Shown here: positions 19,291 to 27,234 of the stretch, one piece after another | How positions within the stretch are numbered: position 1 is the stretch's first letter | Layout: the number at the start of each line of letters is the position of its first letter | Assembly (NCBI GenBank): GCA_029953675.1 | Contig: JAMWBK010000012.1 | Coordinates: 434,001 to 498,000 of the forward strand | Direction: 5' to 3' | DNA from: Rhodosorus marinus | Taxonomy: Eukaryota; Rhodophyta; Stylonematophyceae; Stylonematales; Stylonemataceae | Length of the DNA stretch: 64,000 nt | The notes under the pieces: generated by a model | The model's input: the letters and a program-made list of their open reading frames with translations, nothing else | Told to the model about the DNA's origin: nothing | The model's database searches: none | Position numbers and translations under genes: made by a program

Positions 19291-19855
19291 ACCTGGTTGT
19301 TGCAATCTACTCTCCCCTCACACCGCCTACTTGGAGAGCGCGTGCACGAGCACCATGACTCAGGAGGTGATCCAAGCGCAAGTACCTAACAAACGAGCCC
19401 ATCCACACTAACGTAACCTCCAGTGCGCTAGGTACTGCCTTAACACCTATCACCATCATCACCTGTCACTGTAGCAAAAATAAGACCACTTTCGGCCTTT
19501 GTTCCATACATAGCCATCTCCCTCCAATTACATATGAAGTTTACGACATCTCGGCTCGATGTGTCCACCCAGAAGAGCATCTCACACTCTAGCCCCTCTC
19601 TCGAAGATAGCAAGTCTTGCTCTCTTGTTTTTAAAAATCGCGCGGATCCATCCGAACTTCGCCGAGCTCTGGTGACAAGCTCTCCATAGTGCGGAATTTA
19701 CCTCAACTTCCATAAAAGCTACCCCCCGTGTACTTTCCCCTCTCCTCCTTCCTGCATCACAAATATTGAAATAATTAAAATCTGACCATAAAATAGATAT
19801 CTGTCCGCATCTTATGCGGGGTGGGGAAAACCTTTTCTTCGAGTAACTGTCAGCC
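19291..19855. other. Intergenic stretch, nothing recognised
   Basis: No open frame of interest, no element end and no structured RNA is recognised here. Confidence 0.4.
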
Positions 19856-20125
19856 GCATCGGAACGAATATACGGCCCAACGTTTCAGATCCGCTAGCCT
19901 CGGACGCCGCCGCCCGACAGTCAATGTATATGGACCTCGCTGCTTTTGGAGTAGCTCCGGGAATGTTCTACCACTATCCCGCCGAATATCTGGTGTACCC
20001 CTACGCCGATTAAGTGTCCTTCTATTGAACTAATATTAGCAATCTACTGGGCTCGCCCACTTCTGTCCCTGGTAGCTAGTTCGGGTTAACGCCCTGCATA
20101 GTACTTAAAGCTAAGCTAGTATCCC
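19856..20125 (+). mobile_element. Degenerate RLE-A3 fragment
   Basis: Residues corresponding to SDAAARRSTYVDLA can still be read (19895-19945), followed after a gap by the C-terminal block and a tail near GCTAAGCTAGTATCCC. Several stops; old copy. Confidence 0.55.
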
Positions 20126-20424
20126 AACCGTATAAAGAGTTGATCAAGGGGGCCTGACTCCAGTTTTTTTTATGTAGTCCTCTCTAGAGAAGTTTACCAT
20201 GTTTACACAACTAAGGTCGACGAACCTTAGAATCATCCATCTACGTATAGTGGTTATCCATAACACACGAAAAGTCTGCTCGGACTAGATAAGATAATCA
20301 GGGGTTCTCAAAAGCGTGGAACCTTCATGTAGTCTGCGGCAAGTCATTGTCCAAACAACTCAGCTCTCATTCCTCTATAGGCAGTGGTTCCTGAGCTCAA
20401 AGTATTTTGCTCAGTTCTTCATTA

Positions 20425-20515
20425 CGGTTTACACTTACACTTTTCATTTTATTCTTACACTTTATGACATTTTACACTTTTGGACACTTTTTTACACTTT
20501 TATACACTTTTTGGT
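20425..20515 (+). repeat. TTTTACACTT simple-sequence repeat
   Basis: Seven or so imperfect copies of TTACACTTT occur in 90 bp, about 340 bp before the transporter ATG. It is probably a microsatellite; a regulatory role is not shown. Confidence 0.7.
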
Positions 20516-20856
20516 CTGATACCCTTCCAGGTGGGAATACACCCACTCACTTGCAACTATTAAAATGGGAGGGAGGTAAACTCTGGACGGCAGAGGTGTC
20601 ATATCGATGTGGGCTGGTGGGTGAAGAGATCCGTAAAAGTATGATATTTCATGAGCTTGGTTAAGAGATTGGATAGATCTGTTTAAGGTGTGATATTCCT
20701 GAGGTGAGTTGTCGGGCGGCATTCGTCGTCTTGGGGGTTGTGGTGGTGGAGTATTGGATGTAGCATTTTGTGTTCAAAGCCTTTTCGAAAGTATTGTTCG
20801 ATGCTGTAGACGAGTGGCCGGTACCTCTCCGAGTAAGAAACAGCTGTTTTGTAAGG

Positions 20857-23316
20857 ATGAGATTCTTCAGGAGAGCGAGAGGCGAGGAGGAAATTGAGGA
20901 AGATAAGGTTGTGCATGCCGCGACTGCAGACCTGAATAGGGCTGGGGATACGGGCAGCAAGGTGTCTAACATGGAGAGTGGTAAGGAAAACTGCGCAGAT
21001 GAGAAGAACGGGGATGCTCGAGGGTCAAATTTGGACGCCGTGGTGGATATGGAAGACTTGAAAACGAATCACATCAAGGTGGAGTATGACGAGCTGCCAC
21101 AGAAGAACATTGGCCTTGAGGTCCGTGGTGCTAAGGATATCCAGAGGCTCGCTGAGGAAACGAACTTTGACGCACCAACTGACTCTGTTGTTATGCTTGA
21201 CGTTGAAGCCTCGAACCCGTCGACAGTTCTCGATGTTGCCATGAAAGGCCTCGTGGAGTACGCAGCGTTTCCTGCCAGCCTTGCCGGCGAGGCTAGGGCT
21301 AACCTCTTGATCCAGGACGTGGACAGGTCAGTTGACCAACTTCAAGGTGACAAATACGTGTCTGGAAAGGCTTCCACCGAATTCATGTGGCGTAGATACA
21401 TCCAAGGGAACGGTTTTATCGTCACCTACGGGCGTGTGTACGGACTCGACAGGAGACTTTCGGTGATACTGCGCTTAGTGAAACAGGAAAACTGTTCCAA
21501 GTTCGATCCATCCGCTCCTGCGTTCGTAGCAATAGCGATAGCTCCGACGATCGAGCAGAAGGCTACCAAAACTGAATATGAAGTAGCTCGGAACTTTGCC
21601 GCAATGCTCCAGGACGAGGAGTTCTACAAGGAAGCATATTCTGCTCCGAATGAAGAGCACGTGAGATCTGCGGCGGCCAACTATGTGGAAAAGAGGGTGG
21701 TTTACGAGGATGACATGTACGCAAACGGATTGAAAGGAGGAGATGTCGGATTTGAGGATATGAGGCGAACTGGAAAACTCTTTGGGGGTTTAATTGCGGA
21801 TATCAAGAGGAAATATAAGTGGTCTGTGTATAAATCGGATTGGACCGATGGAATGACGGAGTGGAGAAGTATTTTGAAGTATATCTCGACAACCGCATGG
21901 CTGTATTTTGCTGTTATAATGCCCGTCATCGCCTTTGGATCCCTCAACAATGTGAACACGCGGCAGCAAATTGGGGTTTCCGAAACTGTTCTCTCGCAGG
22001 CAATATGTGGTGGCCTCAGTGCTCTGTTTTCAGGCCAGCCCTTGGCAATATCAATGACCACGGGACCTGTGACTGTGTTTATCGGTATCCTCTTCTCGTG
22101 GTCGGAGGGACTGAGAATTCCTTTCCTTCCGTTGTACGCGTGGACGGGGATCTGGACAGCGATAATACTGACTCTGATTGTCATGTTCGACCTCATAGCT
22201 TACGTACGATTTGTGGGGCAGTTCACGGAAGAGATCTTCTCAATGCTCGTGGCGCTTATCTTCATTTCGAACTATATCCAACCGTTGGTGAACACTGCAT
22301 ACGAAGAGACTACGGACATATTTTTGCTATCTTTCCTCCTGGCCGCCGGGATGTACGTCATGTCTAGGTGGTTCAGTTTGTTTGAGCGAAGATACATATT
22401 GAATGGAATCACGAGGACGTTGCTGGCGGACTTTGGAATGCCTTTTTCCGTCCTTGTTTGGTCGGGAATAAGGCAAATCTTCACCAACGTAAATGTGGAA
22501 ATGCTTCAGGTTCCAGAGAGTGGTGGAATCGTCACAACCAACGGTCGTTCTTGGATTGTGCCTCTAGGCGATTTACCCGTTGGATGCGTATTTCTCGCCT
22601 TTGTTCCGGGCCTCCTCCTTGCTATGTTGTACTGTGTTGACCAAAATGTCGCTGTACTACTCACCAACAAGAAGGAGAACAAGCTTAATAAGGGCGTCGG
22701 ATACTTTCTGGACATGCAGGTGGTCGCTGTTTCCGTATTCGTTTGTTCACTTCTGGGTATACCATGGGCAAACGCGGCCATCCCACATTCACATCTTCAT
22801 GCAAGGATACTCTCGGAGAAAGAGGAGTACGAATCTCATGGCAGAGTCGAGTATAGGGTTGTCCAAGCCAGGGAGGTTCGGATCACCAATTTTTTGACGC
22901 ACGTTCTGATTTTTGCCTCCATGTTCCTTCTATTTATCGTGGGATATATTCCAACATCTGTGGTCTGGGGTTTCTTCCTGTACATTGGTGTGGCAACTTT
23001 GGATGGAAACCAAATGTTCGAGAGGCTACTTCTGGTATTCACCCAGCCTACAAAATATCCACCAAACCACTACGTGAGACGCGTTCCGATGATGCGCATA
23101 GTTCTGTACACTCTGATTCAGTATGCTCTGCTAGTCCTGCTTTGGTTCGTGAATGTGAACTTCTATTTGCCTCCGGGTGGCGTCTTTAACGCGGGGCTCT
23201 TATTTCCATTTGTTATCATATTGTTTGTGCCAATTCGAATGTTCTTGCTCCCAAAGATTTTCCTGCGCAAGGAACTCCACGCCCTGGAAATGGAAAAGGA
23301 AGACTTTAGCGACTAG
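20857..23316 (+). CDS. SLC4/band-3-like anion (bicarbonate or borate) transporter
   Basis: A single-exon gene for 819 residues. I chose ATG 20857 (MRFFRRARGEEE) because the frame upstream to 20770 contains no ATG. Residues 1 to about 340 are a hydrophilic cytosolic domain, acidic at the start. Membrane segments follow from about residue 345 (STTAWLYFAVIMPVIAFGSL) to about 790. Diagnostic matches to the HCO3 transporter family are GVSETVLSQAICGGLSALFS-x-QPL, TGPVTVFIGILFSW, VRFVGQFTEEIFSMLVALIF and the C-terminal VRRVPMMRIVLYTLIQ region. Total length and layout fit plant/fungal BOR1-like and animal AE-type members. Substrate (HCO3-, borate or Cl- exchange) cannot be told from sequence alone. 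In an aquatic alga, bicarbonate uptake or pH control would be a natural role (inference). Cytosol-facing N terminus and plasma membrane are expected. Confidence 0.92.
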   Translation: MRFFRRARGEEEIEEDKVVHAATADLNRAGDTGSKVSNMESGKENCADEKNGDARGSNLDAVVDMEDLKTNHIKVEYDELPQKNIGLEVRGAKDIQRLAEETNFDAPTDSVVMLDVEASNPSTVLDVAMKGLVEYAAFPASLAGEARANLLIQDVDRSVDQLQGDKYVSGKASTEFMWRRYIQGNGFIVTYGRVYGLDRRLSVILRLVKQENCSKFDPSAPAFVAIAIAPTIEQKATKTEYEVARNFAAMLQDEEFYKEAYSAPNEEHVRSAAANYVEKRVVYEDDMYANGLKGGDVGFEDMRRTGKLFGGLIADIKRKYKWSVYKSDWTDGMTEWRSILKYISTTAWLYFAVIMPVIAFGSLNNVNTRQQIGVSETVLSQAICGGLSALFSGQPLAISMTTGPVTVFIGILFSWSEGLRIPFLPLYAWTGIWTAIILTLIVMFDLIAYVRFVGQFTEEIFSMLVALIFISNYIQPLVNTAYEETTDIFLLSFLLAAGMYVMSRWFSLFERRYILNGITRTLLADFGMPFSVLVWSGIRQIFTNVNVEMLQVPESGGIVTTNGRSWIVPLGDLPVGCVFLAFVPGLLLAMLYCVDQNVAVLLTNKKENKLNKGVGYFLDMQVVAVSVFVCSLLGIPWANAAIPHSHLHARILSEKEEYESHGRVEYRVVQAREVRITNFLTHVLIFASMFLLFIVGYIPTSVVWGFFLYIGVATLDGNQMFERLLLVFTQPTKYPPNHYVRRVPMMRIVLYTLIQYALLVLLWFVNVNFYLPPGGVFNAGLLFPFVIILFVPIRMFLLPKIFLRKELHALEMEKEDFSD

Positions 23317-23394
23317 ATGCAATTGAGCGGCTTCCTCACGGTATGCTGCAGTCGTTGAGGTTAGGGGGTTTAGAGTACGCGAATTTCCACACTG

Positions 23395-23445
23395 TTATTA
23401 TTCCCTCGGTTTTATTTTTTCAGTCTCCGAATAAACACGTTCAGG
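23395..23445 (+). mobile_element. RLE-B-type tail fragment; candidate poly(A) site of the transporter gene
   Basis: CCCTCGGTTTTATTTTTTCA followed by GTCTCCGAATAAACACGTTC matches the RLE-B 3' UTR and tail. It lies about 115 bp after the transporter stop codon and carries AATAAA, so the decayed tail may have become the gene's polyadenylation signal. That use is inferred. Confidence 0.5.
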
Positions 23446-24365
23446 GATTATTGAATGAATGGGTTATAATATTGGGGTGATTAATATACAAAGCTATGAA
23501 ATCATAGTTTTTTACCCAGGACTAAATTTTCTTTGCCAACGTCACCCTCATCATCCTAAAACACTAGCTTTATGAGCCTGAAAACCTCCAGACGGGATTT
23601 CGAATCTGTTGCCCACCTCCGGTAACCCTCGTGCGACTCCAGGCCGTGGATTTCATGAATGCCTGCAGGATCAAACCGTCCCCAGCATCTCCCTCTATGC
23701 TTGCTTCTTTCACCAGCACTCTAACCACCGGTCCTCTTTACAGCTCAAGCGTGAGCTGAGCCCGTAGCTAGTGAACCAGATGTGTGAGTGTCGTAGATCC
23801 AATCGTTCTACGCTTATTCCGAACCAGCCGCACTTGATAGCTTCTACGACCACTATCTATAGAAAAACCACCACCACATATACAATTCCAGTCACCCTGA
23901 GATCTTTGGACTTAGGCAAAACGTTCATGCAGATGCAAGCGTGCAAAAAAATCTATGCATACACAAGCGTGGTCCGAAATAATCTAGTAGCTGACAAACT
24001 ACGAATCACTACAGGCGATTGCAGTGGCTCTCGGTTAGTAACCCAGTCCGCCACCAACTCCGACTGGCACAGAACCCCTTTCTAAGTTCAGTCAATATAA
24101 ATATCTTGATTGTCAACTGTCCTTTTCGATTGACGCATGACGAACGAACGACGAACGAATGAGGGTCCCCCGGATTTGGACTTGTTCGATTGGTTTGTAC
24201 AAGAACCCCTCTGAATACAGATGGCATTCCTGTGCAGCTTTAGGAGCATTCGATAGGTGAGCTGATCACCTGCAACCTTCTAAGATTTTGTTCGTGGTAG
24301 AGTTCTTACAGACAGTCCGATAACGTTTATCGGACGCGCGTCCGATAAGGTTTTCAAGTGCATGG
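23446..24365. other. Intergenic stretch with an RLE-B-like tail remnant
   Basis: No gene recognised. At 24139-24165 the minus strand shows CATTCGTTCGTCGTTCGTTC, like an RLE-B tail with extra units. A palindrome cluster occupies 24315-24348 (listed separately). Confidence 0.45.
24315..24348. repeat. Palindrome cluster GTCCGATAA / TTATCGGAC / GTCCGATAA
   Basis: Three alternating 9-bp copies: GTCCGATAA (24315), its reverse complement TTATCGGAC (24327) and GTCCGATAA again (24340), with spacers CGT and GCGC. The second and third form a perfect 22-bp palindrome centred on GCGC. It could be a protein-binding site or a cruciform relic; function unknown. Confidence 0.75.
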
Positions 24366-24369
24366 ACTA

Positions 24370-24600
24370 TTGACTTCGCCGTGTGAGGGAACGACTGTAC
24401 GCCGAGAGCATGGCCAGTCTTCCCCGGGAAGAGGGCCGGGATCACACGTTCGAGCCTTTCCTAGTGGAAAGCTTTAGGCATGTGGAAAATCGATTTTTCC
24501 ATCGTCGCCTGGGCTTACATGCTCTTCTCCCTAGTCCCTAGTTTCCTTTCCGTGTTGCGCAGCGCATCAGATTACGTTTGTAAAATCACCACTATTGACA
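24370..24600 (+). mobile_element. Degenerate RLE-A3 3' end
   Basis: VRERLYAESMASLPREEGRDHTFEP can be traced at codon level near 24385-24460, then VESFRHVE, a gap, and LGLHALLPSP before stop, hairpin region and tail (GTAAAATCACCACT). Old and non-functional. Confidence 0.65.
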
Positions 24601-24825
24601 ACCAGTAGCAAGATATGGGGGGGGTGATTGACATTATTTAAGAAACATGTCCGGTTGCCCCTTCCGATAAACGGGTCCGACAAACCGTCGAATATTACTA
24701 CTCCTTCCAGGAGAAGCTCTCTCTCATATCGTGAATCATCAGTGTTTATAGAATGAGAAGATGACAGTATGATAGAATGAATCAAGATTGCTTCTGAAAT
24801 CACAAGCTGTCGTAGCATGGTTAAG
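24601..24825. other. Short spacer, nothing recognised
   Basis: Between two convergent RLE-A3 tails. No gene or RNA seen. Confidence 0.35.
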
Positions 24826-25088
24826 GCGGTTGGTGGTGGTTTTACTGGTGGTTTTACAAACATAGCCTGAAGCGCTATGCAGTACGTGAAAAGGAATTAG
24901 GAGCTAGGGAGAAAAGCGTGCAATGGCGCAGCTCGGCGAGCATAATGCTAGAACATCGCCCGAGAGCGACACTTAACCGGCACAGGAGTCCCAGATATAC
25001 AACAGGATGGCCAGTAAAACATTTTCGCAGCCACTCCAAGCTGGACTTTCCAGATGCACAAAGCCTTCCACAATGAAAGGGGTTGTCG
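24826..25088 (-). mobile_element. Degenerate RLE-A3 3' end
   Basis: The minus strand carries a GTAAAACCACCACCAACC-type tail at the left, the hairpin (GCATAGCGC core), then C-terminal ORF2 codons (CTGHPVVYLGLLCRLSVALGR). It abuts another A3 piece at about 25090. Confidence 0.65.
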
Positions 25089-25357
25089 CCTGACCTGCTA
25101 CGCATGACGTGAAAGGGAAATAGGAGCTAAGGAGAAAAGAGTGCAAATTCAGGCGGCCATGGCGCAGCTCGGCAAGAGCGCGGCTAGAATATCACCACAG
25201 AGCGCCACTTAAACGGCGTAGTGCCAGCTACTCAACAAGATGGTCAGCAAAGCATTTTCGCATCCACTTCAACCTGGACTTTCCAGATCCACAAAGCTCT
25301 CCACAATGAAAGGCTGGAACCTGTGAGAACGGCCCTCTGCCCAGCGGGGACTGGCAT
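25089..25357 (-). mobile_element. Degenerate RLE-A3 fragment fused to a tRNA-like 3' half
   Basis: Decayed C-terminal RLE-A sequence on the minus strand (ALCGSGKSRLKWMRKCFADH readable near 25240-25300). Its 5' end at about 25357 is joined to the tRNA-Tyr-like piece at 25358-25405 in the same orientation. Confidence 0.6.
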
Positions 25358-25405
25358 AGATCCATCTCATCTGACTGAAGCAAACCAGCGACCCTCGGGT
25401 AGGTG
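25358..25405 (-). pseudogene. tRNA-Tyr-like 3' half at an element 5' junction
   Basis: On the minus strand: AGGGTCGCTGG, T-loop-like TTTGCTT, CAGTC, then AGATGAG-A-TGGAT. This matches the T arm, acceptor 3' strand and trailer of the tRNA-Tyr at 57539-57640 (AGGGTCGCTG...AGATGAGATGGAT). The 5' half is not recognisable. It directly precedes a 5'-truncated RLE-A3 copy. Confidence 0.6.
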
Positions 25406-25499
25406 GTAAGGACTTGGAGTAGAACAAGCACATTCCGCGAGGGAGGACAGCAATCGGTCGTTATCGAACCATTTTTCCCTCGAAGGTTTTTACTTCTTT

Positions 25500-25565
25500 T
25501 CTACCCAGGTTCGATATGCTAGTAAAGCACATAGTAAAGTCCAGTAAAGCACATTGCTGCGCTTT
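25500..25565 (+). mobile_element. RLE-A tail-like fragment before RLE-C
   Basis: ATGCTAGTAAAGCACATAGT followed by AAAGTCCAGTAAAGCACAT is an RLE-A-type tail with variant units on the plus strand. It may be the target into which RLE-C inserted. Confidence 0.55.
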
Positions 25566-25907
25566 ACTACTTAAATAGCTAGTGGAGAATTTGTGAATAG
25601 TTGGACTACGAGGGTGGAATTTTGCTTGATATCAAAGACATACAAGTCGTTGTGTGCGTTGTGTACGAGAAGAAGCCCGGGCAGCGATGGATATAGGGCA
25701 AGGAGAAACCCCGGGCCCTCAAAACCTCACCACTGCGAGTTCTACGAAAAGTACCAATGGGACTGTGACGGAAGGAGGCCGGCAGGCTGTACAAGAGAGG
25801 GCCACGGTACCTGTACCCCTTTCTTCTGAGCAAAGCACCAACCTAGCCGCTACTACGCGCCACGGGGACTGTTTGATGCCCAAACTTTCCTCGCCCGGTG
25901 CTCCGCA

Positions 25908-27068
25908 ATGACGACAGCTTACCTGCAACTGGATACTCCCCAAGCCGAGATCAGTCGGTTTTTCCACCTTGTGGAAGACCTCTACACTCACGCAACTCGA
26001 AAGGAAGAGTTGCAGAACCTGAACGCCAGACTCCATGACCTCTGCCGCCTGTCAACCCGTAATGCCCCGTGCCAGAGTATGCCACGACGCACACACCCCG
26101 ACGCACCGCCACCGGCCGCCGACTTGAGATTCGCCCCAAGACTTGACAATCAACATAACGATAATGACTGCGCAAACAATCAACTTACTAATGCTGACTT
26201 CCCAGCGCTAATGGTCGATGGGCCTCAGCTGCGTCGTTCGACCGGCAGCTACGCCCAGGCGGCTCGAGCTGCCCCCTCTGTGCTTCCTACTCGGCGTGCT
26301 CCTGCTTATTCACCCGCTAATGACCTAACGCAGCAGCAAGGTCTGAGGCATCTACATGCAGCAGTCGGTGCTACTACATGGACGCTTGATACCACACCGG
26401 TGTTTGGCACGTTTACCAACCTCCGGCCTCCCCGCGCAGATCCTACGTCGCCAAGGGACTTGTCCGCCTATCTAGAAAGAGCTCTTGGGCTGAATTCCCA
26501 ACAGCTCGTGCATGTGGACTACATCTCGGCACATGTGTTCGCGGTTCTACACCCTGATGCTGTTCCCCTCGTGCAGAGTGCCATCGACAGGGGTGTCTTT
26601 CGTAAAGGCATGTTCGCTGCCTACGCCAGTCGCTCTGCCCAGTCCCAGATCACGTTTGATACCACTCGGACCCCGAAAGTCTCTCTCCTTGTAGGCTTCA
26701 CGGAGAGCCGCGGTTTGACAGCGAATGAATGCTCGAAACTCGCGTTACGACGCGCCGAAGAACAAATGGACAGGCTGCGGAGTCAAATCTCCAGGAGGCC
26801 AGTCGGCTTCCGGATCATGAACCTCGTTTTTCAAGCTATCGATGCTCGCTTGGAGTATTTACGAGGCTTGGACACAACCAATCCTACCACGAGTCCTGTT
26901 GATGACGCCGCTGGGACCGGGAGCGAGGAGCTCGATGGGTCTCCTTCTCCACACCTGGCTACGGAAGGTGATTCATTGCATGTCTCAGATGCTGGGGTTT
27001 CGTCCACGGGTCCTCCAGACGCGCAGGTAGACAGTACAACGGACGTTCGCCAAGGTGCAGCTCCATAG
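25908..27068 (+). CDS. RLE-C ORF1 protein
   Basis: 386 residues from ATG 25908 to TAG at 27066. The N terminus is hydrophilic and Pro/Asn-rich. Residues about 164-330 hold the conserved ORF1 block shared with RLE-A (FGTFTNLRPP, a beta-alpha-beta-like stretch, then helical NECSKLALRRAEEQMDRLRS). The frame stays open after the TAG, and a lysine/arginine-rich, acid-flanked piece in another frame (PQSKKPRVTIAEQED) ends in TGA at 27236-27238, overlapping the ORF2 ATG as ATGA. I therefore suspect the original ORF1 was about 440 residues and that this copy has a nonsense mutation and a frameshift. RNA binding is inferred from position in the element. Confidence 0.75.
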   Translation: MTTAYLQLDTPQAEISRFFHLVEDLYTHATRKEELQNLNARLHDLCRLSTRNAPCQSMPRRTHPDAPPPAADLRFAPRLDNQHNDNDCANNQLTNADFPALMVDGPQLRRSTGSYAQAARAAPSVLPTRRAPAYSPANDLTQQQGLRHLHAAVGATTWTLDTTPVFGTFTNLRPPRADPTSPRDLSAYLERALGLNSQQLVHVDYISAHVFAVLHPDAVPLVQSAIDRGVFRKGMFAAYASRSAQSQITFDTTRTPKVSLLVGFTESRGLTANECSKLALRRAEEQMDRLRSQISRRPVGFRIMNLVFQAIDARLEYLRGLDTTNPTTSPVDDAAGTGSEELDGSPSPHLATEGDSLHVSDAGVSSTGPPDAQVDSTTDVRQGAAP

Positions 27069-27234
27069 ACAACTCGTCACCGGACCCCTTCTTCGCCACC
27101 GTCCACCTCTGAGCCCTTGACTCCGCGAGTGCACCTGAACCTGGTCGGCAGATACCTGAGGATGAGAGCGAGAGCCCGCAAAGCAAGAAACCCCGTGTTA
27201 CGATTGCTGAACAAGAGGACCTTTCTCACCAAGC

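Noticed and set aside
20770-20856. Upstream extension of the transporter to 20770
   Set aside because: The codon at 20770 is GTG; the first in-frame ATG is 20857.
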